Below, one piece after another: positions 35,714 to 46,303 of a stretch of 64,000 bases of DNA (within the stretch, counting starts at the first letter, position 1; every line of letters starts with the position of its first letter). The translations under genes were made by a program, and so were the position numbers. The notes beneath the pieces are model-generated. The model was not told the DNA's origin, did no database searches, and was given only the letters and a program-made list of their open reading frames with translations. The stretch is from Propionispira raffinosivorans DSM 20765. Lineage in GTDB: Bacteria > Bacillota > Negativicutes > Selenomonadales > Selenomonadaceae. Location: contig NZ_KB905859.1 in assembly GCF_000381065.1 (NCBI RefSeq), forward strand, positions 1 through 64,000, in the 5' to 3' direction.

Positions 35714-38319
35714 TTTTTACCAGCCTCACCTTTTGCCTGTTTTTGCAATTTATATAGCTCATTCATTGCCTCCAAAGGTGTCATTGTCATAATATCAAGG
35801 GCTAATATATCCGCACTGAGCGATGAAGAAAACAGCGAGTCCATCGGATCTACTTCAGGCAAAGCCTGTTCTTTTGCAATAGCATCGTCTTGTAATGGCT
35901 GTAACGACTCTTTCGCATGTTGCGATTCCAATTCTTCCAGAATTTTTTTCGCTCGCTCCGTTACATTTTTCGGCAGTCCCGCGAGTTTTGCCACATGAAT
36001 ACCATAGGATTTATCGGCACTTCCTGCCACAATACGGCGCAAAAATACAACTTGACTGCCACGTTCTTTCACGGCAACACAGTAATTTTTAATGCGCTTA
36101 TCCGATTCTTCTAAGTCGGTAAGTTCATGATAATGTGTCGCAAATAATGTTTTTGCACCAATCTTATCACGCATATGTTCAATCACAGCCCGGGCAATGC
36201 TCATACCATCAAACGTACTCGTACCGCGACCAATTTCATCGAGAATCACTAGGCTGTTTTTTGTCGCATATTTTAATATTTGTGCTACTTCATTCATTTC
36301 AACCATAAATGTACTCTGACCGCTTACGAGATCATCACTGGCCCCGATCCGCGTAAAGATACGATCCACTGGTGAAATATAGGCCTCCCGCGCTGGCAGG
36401 AAGCTTCCCATTTGTGCCATAAGCGTCAAGAGTGCTGTTTGACGCATATACGTTGATTTACCAGCCATATTCGGTCCAGTAATCACGATAATTTCGCTAT
36501 CATGATGATTCAAATTTGTATCATTTGGCACAAATAAATCCCGTGTCAAAATACGCTCTACCAATGGATGACGACCATCTTTAATAACAATTTCTCCATT
36601 GTTCGTCAAATTCGGGCGCGTATAATTATATTGGCTGGCAACCTCAGCAAGGCTTACTAGCGTATCAACAATAGCAATTCGATGTGCCGTTTGTTGAATA
36701 CTGCTGAGTTTTGCTTTGATCTGTTCACGAACAACCGTGAAGAGTTGATATTCAATATTCACGATTTTTTCCTGAGCACCTAAAATCTTTGTTTCAAACT
36801 CTTTCAGCTCTGGTGTAATATAACGTTCTGCATTTGCTAACGTCTGCTTGCGAATAAAATGTGCGGGTACCGAATCCGTGCCACTATGACGAACTTCGAT
36901 ATAGTAACCAAAAACCTTATTGTAACCAATTTTTAAGGATTTGATTCCTGTCGTTTCTTTTTCACGTTCTTCCATATCCTGTAAAAGTTTTTTACTATCC
37001 CGTGAAATCAATCGGTATTCATCGAGTTCTGCGTTATAACCATCCTTAATCAGACCGCCATCACGTAGCGAAATCCCTGGTTCATCAACAATTGCCCGTG
37101 TCAACAAATCCACAACTTCATCATATAATTCAATCGAATTATAACAAGTATTGAGCAGTTTTGACTTGGCAGTTTCCAGTTCATTTTTAATTCCTGGCAA
37201 AGATGCCAGCGAAACCTTTAGCGAAATCAAATCCCTGGCATTTGCTGTTCCGACTTCAATTCTGGTAAGCAAACGCTCAAAGTCATAAATATCACGCAGG
37301 CGCTCAGTCAGTGTATTCCGCATCGCAAAGCCTTCGAGCAACTCGTTCACAGCATCAAGTCGATCATTTATTTTTACAATATTAAGCAATGGGTATTCCA
37401 GCCATTTCTTTAGCAGACGACTGCCCATGGCCGTCTGGGTAAAATCAAGGACAGCCAGCAGTGTATCTTTCTTTCCTCCATCGCGCAAATTACGGGTAAT
37501 TTCCAGATTACGCAGCGTATAGGTATCCACTACCAAATTTTCTGAGGCATCTAAATAACTTAATTTGTTTAAATGCGTCAAATCTGTTTTCACCGTATCA
37601 TGCAGGTAAGCTAGCAAGGTTGCTACCGCTGCTTTTGCTATATCGATGATTGGTCGATTATGGCTGTCGAAATGCTGCACAATAAGATCTTCCACAGCTG
37701 TGGTTACTTGATCAAGTATCGTAAATGTACAACTGGCAAGCCGCAAATCGACAAATTCTTTCAAGTCAGCCTGATACGAAAATGCTCCAACAATAATAAC
37801 TTCTGGCATCATCAAACGATAAAGTTCATCAAAAAGCATTTGTTTGCGGTCAGGACCTTGATAAAGCCCATAAAAACATTCTCCGGTTGATATATCCGCC
37901 CCAGCCAGGGCAATCTGTTCATCTTTTTCATAAAGCAATGCAATATAATTATTTTTCGAATCTGTAAGCACGGATTCTGACAAAACCGTTCCCGGTGTAA
38001 TAATTTTAACTACATCGCGTTTAACAAGACCTTTGGCCTTCGGATCACCAATTTGTTCACAGATAGCCACTTTATAGCCCTTGTTAATCAGCTTTGTAAT
38101 ATAAGTTTCAGCCGCATGATACGGAATCCCGCACATTGGAATACGTTCTGCCATCCCAGCATCGCGGCCAGTTAATGTAATTTCTAATTCTCGTGATGCA
38201 AGTTTCGCATCTTCAAAAAACATTTCATAAAAATCGCCTAACCTAAAAAATAAAATTTCATTAGGGTGACGACTTTTTGTTTCGCGATACTGCTGCATCA
38301 TTGGTGTTAAAGTCGCCAT
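35710..38319 (-). CDS. mutS: DNA mismatch repair protein MutS
   Basis: An 869-residue protein with all MutS domains. The N-terminal mismatch-binding region has [15 protein letters not shown] (the Phe-x-Glu wedge). Connector, core and clamp follow, then the ATPase with Walker [15 protein letters not shown] and Walker [17 protein letters not shown]. It recognises mispairs and recruits MutL. It heads the mutS-mutL-rsmJ-like operon, 80 bases after the miaB stop, so it may be co-transcribed with miaB. Confidence 0.97.
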   Translation of the reverse strand: MATLTPMMQQYRETKSRHPNEILFFRLGDFYEMFFEDAKLASRELEITLTGRDAGMAERIPMCGIPYHAAETYITKLINKGYKVAICEQIGDPKAKGLVKRDVVKIITPGTVLSESVLTDSKNNYIALLYEKDEQIALAGADISTGECFYGLYQGPDRKQMLFDELYRLMMPEVIIVGAFSYQADLKEFVDLRLASCTFTILDQVTTAVEDLIVQHFDSHNRPIIDIAKAAVATLLAYLHDTVKTDLTHLNKLSYLDASENLVVDTYTLRNLEITRNLRDGGKKDTLLAVLDFTQTAMGSRLLKKWLEYPLLNIVKINDRLDAVNELLEGFAMRNTLTERLRDIYDFERLLTRIEVGTANARDLISLKVSLASLPGIKNELETAKSKLLNTCYNSIELYDEVVDLLTRAIVDEPGISLRDGGLIKDGYNAELDEYRLISRDSKKLLQDMEEREKETTGIKSLKIGYNKVFGYYIEVRHSGTDSVPAHFIRKQTLANAERYITPELKEFETKILGAQEKIVNIEYQLFTVVREQIKAKLSSIQQTAHRIAIVDTLVSLAEVASQYNYTRPNLTNNGEIVIKDGRHPLVERILTRDLFVPNDTNLNHHDSEIIVITGPNMAGKSTYMRQTALLTLMAQMGSFLPAREAYISPVDRIFTRIGASDDLVSGQSTFMVEMNEVAQILKYATKNSLVILDEIGRGTSTFDGMSIARAVIEHMRDKIGAKTLFATHYHELTDLEESDKRIKNYCVAVKERGSQVVFLRRIVAGSADKSYGIHVAKLAGLPKNVTERAKKILEELESQHAKESLQPLQDDAIAKEQALPEVDPMDSLFSSSLSADILALDIMTMTPLEAMNELYKLQKQAKGEAGKK

Positions 38320-38399
38320 AAAATGCCTCCTGTTTAAATTCTGAGGACAATTTTTCTGTCAACAGCCTCAGCCTAACGTTATCTATACTAAACTCATAT

Positions 38400-39749
38400 C
38401 TAATCAGCTATGAGTTCCCCTTTCAAAATCCAGGTTTGTGCATGGGTCACTTTTACTCGCACAAAATCTCCTATATTTTCCGTACCTTGCTTATTCCAAA
38501 GCACAATTTTATTCGTTCGCGTCCTACCCGATAGAACATTTTCTTCCGTACGACTTGGACCTTCAACCATAACTTCAAGGATCTTACCATCTAGCTGTTG
38601 ATTGATCTCGAGACTAATTTGGTTTTGCACATCCATTAGCATTTGCAGACGTTTCTTTTTGACATCTTGCGGTACCTGATTTTCCATCGTCGCCGCTGGC
38701 GTTCCAGAGCGTTTCGAATAAAGGAATGTATAGGCCATATCATAGCGAATTTCTTTTAAGAAATCGAGCATCTGTTGAAAATCTTCTTCTGTTTCACCCG
38801 GAAAACCAACAATCAAATCCGTCGTAATACTTGCCAGAGGCACAGCATCACGAATTTTTTTCACAAGGTCACGATAATATTCAATTGTGTAACCACGATT
38901 CATGGCTTTTAAGAGTTTATTGCTGCCATATTGAATTGGCAAATGGAATTGTTCACAGATATGTGTACTATTTTTGATCACGGCTATCGCTTTATCGCTT
39001 AAATCACGAGGATGTGAGGTCATATAACGAACTCGTTCAATGCCTTTCACCTCATCGACGGCCTTTAATAGATCAGCAAAATCCGGACCTTGTTGATCTT
39101 TGCCATATGAGTTAACATTTTGTCCAAGCAAAGTCACTTCTTTGAAACCCTTCGCTACAACATCTTTTACTTCGCCCACAACGTCTTCTAAAGCACGACT
39201 GCGTTCCCGACCACGAACATATGGAACAATACAATAGGTACAAAAATTATTGCAGCCATACATAATCGGCACCCAAGCCGAAATTGATCCATTGCGCTTG
39301 GTTGGTATGTTCCGTGGTATATCTGAATCTCCTGCCGATAATTCCACAACATGGCCATTCGATGATTGAACTTCTTTAATTACATTCAGAAGTTCATGAA
39401 CCTTATTGGTTCCTAAAACAAAATCAATATGCGGTGCTTTAATAAATAAAGCATCTCCATCTTTTTGTGCCATACAACCGGTAATACCAAAAATTAAATT
39501 AGGGTTTTCCATTTTAAGACGTTTGATCTCACCGATTTTTCCATGAATTTTATTTTCAGCGCTCTCTCGCACGCAGCATGTATTGAGTATAATCAAATCC
39601 GCTATTTCCATATTATCGGTTTTGTTATAACCCATCGTCTTTAACTGACCTTCCATACGTTCAGAATCACTAGTATTCATCTGGCACCCGTAGGTTGCGA
39701 GATATACAGTTTTTTCATTCATATCTTCTATATTATTATTCACTGTCAT
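38400..39749 (-). CDS. miaB: tRNA-2-methylthio-N6-dimethylallyladenosine synthase
   Basis: A 449-residue radical SAM methylthiotransferase that modifies A37 of tRNAs reading UNN codons. The N-terminal domain (TYGCQMNTSDSERM, NTCCVRESAENK, GITGCMAQ) holds the three Cys for the auxiliary [4Fe-4S] cluster. The radical SAM motif is CNNFCTYC, and a TRAM domain closes the protein. The ATG at 39749 was preferred because GGGGGAA lies 10 bases upstream; a TTG at 39758 would add three residues. A diverged duplicate of its 5' end lies at 42765-42900. Confidence 0.95.
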   Translation of the reverse strand: MTVNNNIEDMNEKTVYLATYGCQMNTSDSERMEGQLKTMGYNKTDNMEIADLIILNTCCVRESAENKIHGKIGEIKRLKMENPNLIFGITGCMAQKDGDALFIKAPHIDFVLGTNKVHELLNVIKEVQSSNGHVVELSAGDSDIPRNIPTKRNGSISAWVPIMYGCNNFCTYCIVPYVRGRERSRALEDVVGEVKDVVAKGFKEVTLLGQNVNSYGKDQQGPDFADLLKAVDEVKGIERVRYMTSHPRDLSDKAIAVIKNSTHICEQFHLPIQYGSNKLLKAMNRGYTIEYYRDLVKKIRDAVPLASITTDLIVGFPGETEEDFQQMLDFLKEIRYDMAYTFLYSKRSGTPAATMENQVPQDVKKKRLQMLMDVQNQISLEINQQLDGKILEVMVEGPSRTEENVLSGRTRTNKIVLWNKQGTENIGDFVRVKVTHAQTWILKGELIAD

Positions 39750-39813
39750 AAAAAACAAATTCCCCCGTGCTTTATTGATATAGTCTAATGTTTAATTTTA
39801 TCATATTTTAATT
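39678..39813. repeat. miaB 5' region, left copy of a 136-bp direct repeat
   Basis: This segment covers the first 24 codons of intact miaB and its upstream region. It aligns without gaps to 42765-42900, in the same orientation, with about 16 mismatches by eye (about 88% identity). The two copies bracket an island of about 3 kb. Confidence 0.85.
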
Positions 39814-39852
39814 GTAAAAACATCTTTAAGAAAAATATTATTATCATTTTTA

Positions 39853-39918
39853 TGCAAAAAAAATATGTTAGAATAAGCAATTTGTTTTTTTGCTTACCCC
39901 AACATTTATTATAGAATC
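39853..39918. mobile_element. MITE-like palindrome, copy 2 (one arm degraded)
   Basis: CTTACCCCAACATTTATTAT plus AGAA (39893-39916) is an exact reverse complement of the inner left arm of the element at 8837-8902, and the AATTTG-T-run centre also matches with one extra T. The opposite arm survives only in part (ATGTT...TAAG). Its presence at two distant sites marks it as a dispersed repeat. Confidence 0.55.
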
Positions 39919-40013
39919 ATTTTTCGATTGTTTAAGACTTGTTCTCCTAAAAAAGAAAAACTTCATCTATAAAATATACTTGTTTGTTTTTGAATTTCGA
40001 GCTTACACTTATC

Positions 40014-40163
40014 TTATAATGAGCGTCTTGCTGTAATGAAGTTAACCAGAAACACCACGATGGCAATTACAAGTAAAATATGGATTAGACCACCCATTGT
40101 ATATGAAGTAACCATACCGAACAGCCACATCACGACTAAGATAAGGAGAATTGTATTTAACAT
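40014..40163 (-). CDS. Lmo0937-family small membrane protein
   Basis: A 49-residue protein starting at ATG 40163, preceded by GAAGGGAG at good spacing, reading MLNTILLILVVMWLFGMVTS followed by YTMGGLIHILLVIAIVVFLV and NFITARRSL. Two hydrophobic helices with the HILLVIAIVVFL signature identify the Lmo0937 family of tiny membrane proteins, often general-stress-associated and of unknown function. It lies beside a CsbD gene, which fits a stress role. Confidence 0.85.
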   Translation of the reverse strand: MLNTILLILVVMWLFGMVTSYTMGGLIHILLVIAIVVFLVNFITARRSL

Positions 40164-40249
40164 AATTTTTCTCCCTTCGTATTTGTATTTACAGTGCAGA
40201 ATATTTCCACACTGTCACATCCATTTTCATTAGATTCTTATTTTCTAAT

Positions 40250-40462
40250 TCAGTGATTATTCTTTTTATAATTATTGATAAACTTACTACATTCCTGTTG
40301 CGCTTTGTCTTTAGAATAACCATATTTAACCTGCAATAGACCTTCTAGTTTTTCTTTTATTCCCTCCACCTCAACAAGATCATCGTCAGTAAGCTTGCCC
40401 CACTGTTCTTTTATACTCCCCTTAATTTCCATCCATTTTCCTTTTAGAATATCTTCATTCAT
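40250..40462 (-). CDS. CsbD-family stress protein
   Basis: A 70-residue hydrophilic protein. It matches CsbD: MNEDILKGKWMEIKGSIKEQ, then WGKLTDDDLVEVEGIKEKLE, and a C-terminal helix. The family is induced by general or envelope stress and has no defined activity. Start choice: GAGGAG lies eight bases before the ATG at 40462; upstream ATG (40468) and GTG (40471) are too close to it. Confidence 0.9.
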   Translation of the reverse strand: MNEDILKGKWMEIKGSIKEQWGKLTDDDLVEVEGIKEKLEGLLQVKYGYSKDKAQQECSKFINNYKKNNH

Positions 40463-40593
40463 GTTCATCACTCCTCTTTTTTATTAAAAAAGCAATAGGG
40501 AAAAACAGATTATGCTGCCATTTTACCTGTAGAGGCCAGGCGCTAAATGCAAATAAACTGACAAAAAATCATACACATCAATAAAAGTTATCC

Positions 40594-41418
40594 TCATTTT
40601 TTAATAAATTCCAGCAAATCAGCGTTGAGCTGGTCTTTATGGGTGTATACGATACCGTGGGGTGCACCTTCATAGATTTTCAAGGTTGCATTTTTGATCA
40701 ACTGCGATGAGTGAAGAGCCGCCGCACCGATCGGCACGACCTGGTCGTCATTGCCGTGAACAATCAGCGTCGGAATATCGAATTCCTTAAGATCTTCTGT
40801 AAAATCCGTCTCAGAAAAAGCCTTGATACAGTCTAAAGTATTCTTGTGACCGGCTTGCATCCCCTGGAGCCAAAATGAGTCCATCATTCCTTGTGATACT
40901 TTAGCGCCGGGTCTATTGGCTCCGAAAAATGGTCCAGCCGCAAGATCTTTATAAAACTGCGAACGATCCGCAATAGATCCCTGGCGAATCTCGTCGAACG
41001 CATCAATCGGCAAACCACCGGGGTTTTTCGCTGTTTTCAGCATTAACGGGGGAACAGCGGAAATAAGAGCCGCCTTCTCCACTCGCTTGGTACCTTGACG
41101 GCCTATATAACGAGCAATTTCGCCACCGCCCGCGGAGAAGCCAATTAGAATAACGTTGTTTAGGTCGAGATTTTCGATTAGTGCCGATAAGTCATCGGCA
41201 TACGTGTTCATTTCATTGCCATCCCAAGGCTGGCTTGAACGTCCATGTCCACGGCGGTCATGAGCAATACAACGATAGCCTTTTGAAGCAAAAAACACCA
41301 TCTGAGCCTCCCAGCTATCTGAATTAAGGGGCCACCCATGGCTAAACACCAAAGGTTGACCTGTACCCCAGTCCTTATAATAAATCTGTGTGCCATCTTT
41401 CATAATAATTGTACTCAT
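40594..41418 (-). CDS. Alpha/beta hydrolase (haloperoxidase/arylesterase type)
   Basis: A 274-residue enzyme with the alpha/beta-hydrolase fold. The oxyanion motif SHGWPLNSD, the nucleophile elbow GFSAGGGE, the acid in [10 protein letters not shown] and the catalytic His in [10 protein letters not shown] are all present. It is close to cofactor-free haloperoxidases and arylesterases; natural substrates are unknown. Its G+C content and codon use look higher than those of its neighbours by eye. This and its place in the duplicated-end island suggest lateral transfer. Confidence 0.88.
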   Translation of the reverse strand: MSTIIMKDGTQIYYKDWGTGQPLVFSHGWPLNSDSWEAQMVFFASKGYRCIAHDRRGHGRSSQPWDGNEMNTYADDLSALIENLDLNNVILIGFSAGGGEIARYIGRQGTKRVEKAALISAVPPLMLKTAKNPGGLPIDAFDEIRQGSIADRSQFYKDLAAGPFFGANRPGAKVSQGMMDSFWLQGMQAGHKNTLDCIKAFSETDFTEDLKEFDIPTLIVHGNDDQVVPIGAAALHSSQLIKNATLKIYEGAPHGIVYTHKDQLNADLLEFIKK

Positions 41419-41603
41419 TGTTCTTCCTCCTTTTTTCGACGAAGACCGTTATTCTCTCCCTGTTTTTCCTATGTTATAACGTGTGGGTACTATAAAATTA
41501 ATCAAAAAAGAAGGTTGCCGTCAGCATTGAAAAAAGCTTTGCAACAGCCTCATTTTATTTTTTGATTAGACAATTTGGGATAGTGAGAAACAGCCAACAA
41601 AAT

Positions 41604-42362
41604 TTAGTTGATTGTTTCAATCGGAGCTGTTTCGGTGATCGTTTCAATAGATGATACTACACTGCCAGAGAAATTCAACTTTTTGGAACCGTAAATCCAA
41701 GCAGTTGAATTACTTTCAGTCCGATTTGGTTTCCCCCAACTGAGCAGTACCTGATCTTTTGTCATATTTTCGACCACACTGGCCTTTTCAATATTTTCCC
41801 ATACGGCTAACGACCAGCCTAATGTAGTTCTTGGATTTTGTAAAAATAAATCTTCTTGCCAAGCTGGTGTCGTTGTCCAATTTGCTGTTGGTATATTAGT
41901 CCAGCTATAAGCTATCGGTAGAATAGCGTTTTTCCCATTTACAGAGACAACCAATGAAATTGGTTTTTGTGCTTGTGAACTAGCCACTACATCAACTACA
42001 GTAACAGCACTACCGATTAAAATAGGTGTTGTTACATCATCGCTGCCTGACAAATTTCGCGTTTTAGGATAAATTATTTTACCCATGAACTGTTCTTTGG
42101 CATTTATTAAATCAGATGTTAATAACAGGCTGCTTAACTGGCCGTGTCTAGTATGTTCCGCCAATTCTTCCCCCGTATCATTTACTGTTAGATATACTAA
42201 ATATTCTTTTGTAGCCGGGTCTAGGATCACTTTACTCACAGTAGCTTCTTTGGAAAAATGTTCAGAAAAATCAATTGGCGAAGATTGATCTCCTTGTTCT
42301 GCCTGTGCTGGTGTGAAAATTTTATAGCTGACACTTTGTTGATCAGCAGGGCTACAGAGCAA
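41604..42362 (-). pseudogene. 5'-truncated gene for a secreted protein of unknown function
   Basis: The minus strand carries about 252 codons from 42362 to 41604 that read as the body of an exported protein: an early APAQAEQ-like mature-start pattern (FTPAQAEQGDQSS), beta-rich sequence, then a C-terminal block VLLSWGKPNRTESNSTAWIY, reminiscent of SmpA/BamE-like WGKPxR repeats. The only start is a TTG with no ribosome site. A stop codon lies three codons upstream, and no signal peptide precedes it in any frame. It is probably a remnant that has lost its 5' end. Confidence 0.55.
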
Positions 42363-42391
42363 GACATATTATTTTATTTTTGATTAGGATA

Positions 42392-42453
42392 AGAAAAAAA
42401 CCCTACGTTTATGAAGCGTGTCTGTAAAAGATCTACCGCCCATATTCGTAGGG
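42392..42453 (-). terminator. Compound hairpin with poly-U tail
   Basis: On the minus strand CCCTACG and CGTAGGG (42447-42453 and 42401-42407) enclose 39 bases with an inner GCG..GTA/TAC..CGC fold, followed directly by TTTTTTTCTT. It may be a terminator for the chemoreceptor gene to the right, or a structured RNA preceding the truncated gene. No named riboswitch class could be matched. Confidence 0.5.
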
Positions 42454-42764
42454 ATTCAGTATTTTGCTGTAAATGGTCCGATGCATGATAAAATTTTATA
42501 TATCTATTGTACCGCAAAGAAGAATAATTGTCAAATAATCATTTGACTTATAATAAATTAATTATATAATAGTATAACTAATTTATTAATGATTATTAAA
42601 GAAAGGCATTCATTATAATTGATGATGGCTGTGCGACGGGATTTTGGCAGGCTGGTTCATGGACAGATAATGCACCACAAATTAAAGAAATTGCAAAATC
42701 AAGCTGACAGCAAATTGACTAAAATGAGCTTATTTTTTCATTAATACGTTCTTAACACCGTAAA
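42454..42764. other. AT-rich spacer with no supported gene
   Basis: A plus-strand frame (about 42598-42708) reads KAFIIIDDGCATGFWQAGSW then a short tail and a stop. It has no start with ribosome site and no recognised family, and may be a gene fragment left by rearrangement of the island. Confidence 0.3.
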
Positions 42765-42900
42765 CATCTGACACCCATATGTCGCGAGATATACGGTTTT
42801 TCCATTCGTATTTTCTGTATTATTCTTCACTGTCGTAAAAAACAATTTTCCCCGTACTTTATTAATATAGTCTAATGTTTAGTTTTATCATATTTTAATT
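42765..42900 (-). pseudogene. Diverged fragment of the miaB 5' end (right copy of the 136-bp repeat)
   Basis: On the minus strand this segment holds the miaB upstream region and the first 24 codons, with the start changed from ATG to ACG. It reads TTVKNNTENTNGKTVYLATY followed by GCQM, after which homology stops. Compared with the intact gene, the KTVYLATYGCQM stretch differs only by synonymous changes, meaning it diverged while still functional. It looks like the leftover end of an older or foreign miaB. Confidence 0.85.
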
Positions 42901-42948
42901 ATATCTATTGCCCATCATTATAAAGATCCTATTTATCAATAAATAATT

Positions 42949-44946
42949 TTAAATTTTAAATTTCCTCACTTGTTCCTTAAGTTCTTCAGACAGATCTGCT
43001 AAATTCATGCAAGTTTTCGAAATTTCTTCCAAAGCAGCTGATTGCTGTTCTGCGGCTGCCGATACAGTTTGTACAGCTCCCATCGCATTATGACTCTGTT
43101 GATTGACCTCATCTATCGAAACAACAATTGCTTTACTTCCAACTGATAAAGACTGCATCAGACTAGAAATACTTCTCACCTGCTCGCCTACAACTTTTAC
43201 TAACGAAGTAATTCTTTTAAATTCAGCGCCTGCCAAATTCACAATTTGAACCCCTTGATCAACATTATCAATCGACAATTCAATAGAACTAACAACATTG
43301 TTGATTCCCTGATTATGTTCTTGAATCAATATAGCAATTTTTTTTGCCGCCAAATCAGATTGTTCCGCAAGCTTTCTCACCTCATCAGCAACAACAGAAA
43401 AGCCACGTCCTTGCTCACCTGCTCGGGCAGCTTCAATTGCCGCATTAAGTGCCAAAAGATTGGTCTGACCAGCAATATTGGAAATCAATTCTACAATTTG
43501 TACAATCTCCATAGAACTTTGTTCCAGTTTACTAGAAGTTTCTTGTGCGAGCCTGGCTGTCTGAACCATATTATCCATCTGCTCAACAGCTTGATCAATT
43601 AGCCGTTGTCCCGTATTGCTTGTCTTTGTTGCTTTTTCTGCAACATTCCTAATGTCCAAAGCACTAGCAGCAGCACCTTCAATATTTTTTGCGATACCAC
43701 TCACAACAGCAACAATGCTATTTAATGAACTTGCCTGATTTTCTAAGCCTTGGCTAATTAATGTTATCGATTCAGCAACATTCGCAGAAGCCGCCGCCGA
43801 TTGGCTCGAATTAAGCTTGACCTGTTCACTAGATGCCACTACCTGCTCAGCTGAATGATATACTCGCTGAATAAGTTCGCCCAAATTTCGTTTCATCCTA
43901 ACAAAATTACTGATTAAATTATCAATCTCGTCACCAAATCGTATATTAGTCCTAACCTGTCCGATAGACAAATCTCCATTTGCTACTTGTTCAGCCATAA
44001 TTTCTACCATCTTAATTCTGGCTGTAATTTTCATGGTAATACCTATAATTATTCCAGTTAATAAAAAAAGTCCTGCAATGCCAGCCACCAAAAAGTTCTT
44101 GCCTAACACCATTACCTTTTCTAACATTTCTTCCTGCGGTACAAATGTCATAAAAGTCCAGCCCGTGCTTCCGATTGGAGAAGCTGCCATCATAATTTCC
44201 TTGCCATTTATATTCGCCGTTTGTACAGAATTTTCACCATTCATAAAAGTCTGGCTATATTTTGCCAGAACGCCGTCTTCAACTTCGTCTATATTATCGG
44301 TAAGACGAAATTCAGGATGATATACAAAATTCCCCTTCGCATCAAGTATCGCTGCATAACCTGTTTCCGCCAGTTTAAATTCTTGTGCTAACTTACGAAT
44401 AGGATTTATATCCAAAGTAATTCCGGCAACTCCAGCTACTTGGCCATTTCGCATAATTTTCTTCACGACTCCGGCAGAAAGGCTTTTATCTGAAGCCTCA
44501 TAAATCGGCGTATAAGCAGCAGTATCCGATGCCACTGCACTTTTATACCAGTCACGAGTTCGCGGATCATAGCCAGCAGGTTTTTCTTGCTCGGTAACCC
44601 CTTGAGAATCTGCCGCTGTTAAGTTTGCATACCCAATATATGCAGACTGTATCCCAGGACAAGAAGTCTTTACATGCTTTAAAAAATCAATTTCATCCGC
44701 TTTACTTATCTCTTTACCTCCTAAAAAATCAGCTGCCATAGATGCCAAAGCTTCTTTTTCCTTTAAATATGAATACATTTTTACACTATTGCTGTTTACA
44801 ATATAAAGCGCCGTCTGTCTAATCTGATCATTTAATAAATTCCGTGCACCATAGTATGAATACATGCTCACACTACCTAAAATAAAGATCATTGGAATGA
44901 GCAGCAGCACGAGCAGTTTTGTTCTTAACCTTAAATTACCTGCCAT
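42949..44946 (-). CDS. Methyl-accepting chemotaxis protein with Cache sensor
   Basis: A 665-residue receptor. A first membrane helix (13-32) is followed by an extracytoplasmic dCache_1-like domain to about residue 280 ([38 protein letters not shown]). A second helix (286-306), a HAMP region and the signalling coiled coil complete it, with the intact tip [20 protein letters not shown] and [18 protein letters not shown]. Such sensors bind amino acids, organic acids or similar small ligands. The ligand is unknown. It is monocistronic. Confidence 0.94.
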   Translation of the reverse strand: MAGNLRLRTKLLVLLLIPMIFILGSVSMYSYYGARNLLNDQIRQTALYIVNSNSVKMYSYLKEKEALASMAADFLGGKEISKADEIDFLKHVKTSCPGIQSAYIGYANLTAADSQGVTEQEKPAGYDPRTRDWYKSAVASDTAAYTPIYEASDKSLSAGVVKKIMRNGQVAGVAGITLDINPIRKLAQEFKLAETGYAAILDAKGNFVYHPEFRLTDNIDEVEDGVLAKYSQTFMNGENSVQTANINGKEIMMAASPIGSTGWTFMTFVPQEEMLEKVMVLGKNFLVAGIAGLFLLTGIIIGITMKITARIKMVEIMAEQVANGDLSIGQVRTNIRFGDEIDNLISNFVRMKRNLGELIQRVYHSAEQVVASSEQVKLNSSQSAAASANVAESITLISQGLENQASSLNSIVAVVSGIAKNIEGAAASALDIRNVAEKATKTSNTGQRLIDQAVEQMDNMVQTARLAQETSSKLEQSSMEIVQIVELISNIAGQTNLLALNAAIEAARAGEQGRGFSVVADEVRKLAEQSDLAAKKIAILIQEHNQGINNVVSSIELSIDNVDQGVQIVNLAGAEFKRITSLVKVVGEQVRSISSLMQSLSVGSKAIVVSIDEVNQQSHNAMGAVQTVSAAAEQQSAALEEISKTCMNLADLSEELKEQVRKFKI

Positions 44947-44996
44947 AATATTACTTCCCCCTTGAAAAAACTATGTTATTTTCCGCACAAGGCTAA

Positions 44997-45036
44997 ATGG
45001 CTGTACAGAAAATCTATCAATTTCCTATACAGCCAT
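44997..45036 (-). terminator. Hairpin downstream of the beta-barrel gene
   Basis: ATGGCTGTA (44997-45005) and TACAGCCAT (45028-45036) form a 9-bp stem, extended inward by GAAA/TTTC. It lies 118 bases past the beta-barrel protein stop. No T-run follows, so terminator function is uncertain. Confidence 0.45.
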
Positions 45037-45153
45037 CTTATTCAGCTTACTTTTTATGTAAGCTATTTCATATGCCTATAAAATATAGTACTGGCGATCA
45101 TGCTATGTTTCTCATCAAATGATTTCCGCACGCAGTTCTACACTTAGACATTT

Positions 45154-46251
45154 TTAAAACTTCACATACAATATCAATTTTGTAACCGGAATGGATGTCT
45201 GATCCGCTTTATCGCGACCCCACCATCTCTGCAATTGTAGCTGCGAATGTTTGGAAAATTTATTTACTACGGTAATTCCTGGTCCTTTGAATCCTAGTGC
45301 CGGATCACTGATCTGACTATCATAGTCTGTATAACTATTTGTATTCATCAGTTCTTTGCCAACATCCATATAGTCTACGGCAAACGTATAATCCCCGACT
45401 TTTTTCAACTTTCCGAACTTTAATTCAGCAACATAACCGTTTGTATCTGTCTCATTGTTTTTCAGATATTCAAAATTGAAATCTGTATTGGGCAATACAC
45501 GATAATTACCATATAGTCCTAAGAATCGATCCGTACCACCGCCATATTGATCCTGGCGATCCTGTTTTGCTATATACGCACCAATTGAGCCATGCTTGAT
45601 TTTATGAGCAAAATTCAATACCTCTACCAATGTAGTATTGCTTGCTGGCGTAGCCGTAACCTTACCATTTTTTAACTTGATGCCAGTTCCATCTCTATCC
45701 TGATCATCCCGACCAAGAAAAACTTCTGCCGTATTATTTTTATCAAGCTTATAAATTGCCTTGCCGCCAAAGACACCATCCTGATCCATGTAGAGCCCTT
45801 TCGCCACATGATAGGTTTGACGACCAAACTTAAAAGAAAATTCTGGTGATTTTTGATATTCCAACCAGACATTTTCCATTTCCCACTTTTCGGTTTCGCT
45901 TTGTTTGCCATTATCGGTCTTCGTTTCAATATTCAGCCCGACTTCTGCCGTCCACATATCATCAATTTTACCGTCTACATATAATTTTCCTTCATGCTTT
46001 ATTTTAGTAGATGAAGCCGCATCGTTCTTCACTTCTGTCTTTGTTGCGATTTTAACAGACACATCTTTTTCTTTTTTCAGCTCTTGTTTAACAGTCTTAG
46101 CCTTACCGCCATCAACATCTGTAACCTCATCGCCTAATTTCCCAAGCTTTCCATCACCAGGCAGCTGCAGCCCCGCAGCATAAGTTGTAGTCACTCCGTT
46201 CGTCAAAATAAGTGCTCCCAGCAACAATGTTGCCAATAATTTTCTGTTCAT
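45154..46251 (-). CDS. Putative outer-membrane beta-barrel (porin-like) protein
   Basis: A 365-residue protein with a signal peptide (MNRKLLATLLLGALILTNGV...AA). A charged helical stretch follows (about 45-80), then alternating beta strands typical of barrels (WLEYQKSPEFSFKFGRQTYH, TFAVDYMDVGKEL), closing with KLILYVKF, a C-terminal aromatic strand of the type recognised by the BAM machinery. It supports a diderm envelope. The start was set to the ATG at 46251, preceded by GGGGTG. It follows the tandem phytase gene by 52 bases on the same strand, so it may carry phytate or phosphate compounds to the periplasm (inference). Confidence 0.78.
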   Translation of the reverse strand: MNRKLLATLLLGALILTNGVTTTYAAGLQLPGDGKLGKLGDEVTDVDGGKAKTVKQELKKEKDVSVKIATKTEVKNDAASSTKIKHEGKLYVDGKIDDMWTAEVGLNIETKTDNGKQSETEKWEMENVWLEYQKSPEFSFKFGRQTYHVAKGLYMDQDGVFGGKAIYKLDKNNTAEVFLGRDDQDRDGTGIKLKNGKVTATPASNTTLVEVLNFAHKIKHGSIGAYIAKQDRQDQYGGGTDRFLGLYGNYRVLPNTDFNFEYLKNNETDTNGYVAELKFGKLKKVGDYTFAVDYMDVGKELMNTNSYTDYDSQISDPALGFKGPGITVVNKFSKHSQLQLQRWWGRDKADQTSIPVTKLILYVKF

Positions 46252-46303
46252 TTTCGCACACCCCATTTTTGCTAAATTTTTTTGATATAGTTGCTGCCAA
46301 ACA

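Noticed and set aside
42401-42453. Purine riboswitch suggested by AATATGG and a CTACG/CGTAG stem
   Set aside because: The conserved loop-loop and junction bases of purine aptamers are not present.
42598-42708. Plus-strand frame reading IIIDDGCATGFWQAGSW
   Set aside because: No start, too short, and no family match; listed only as a possible fragment.
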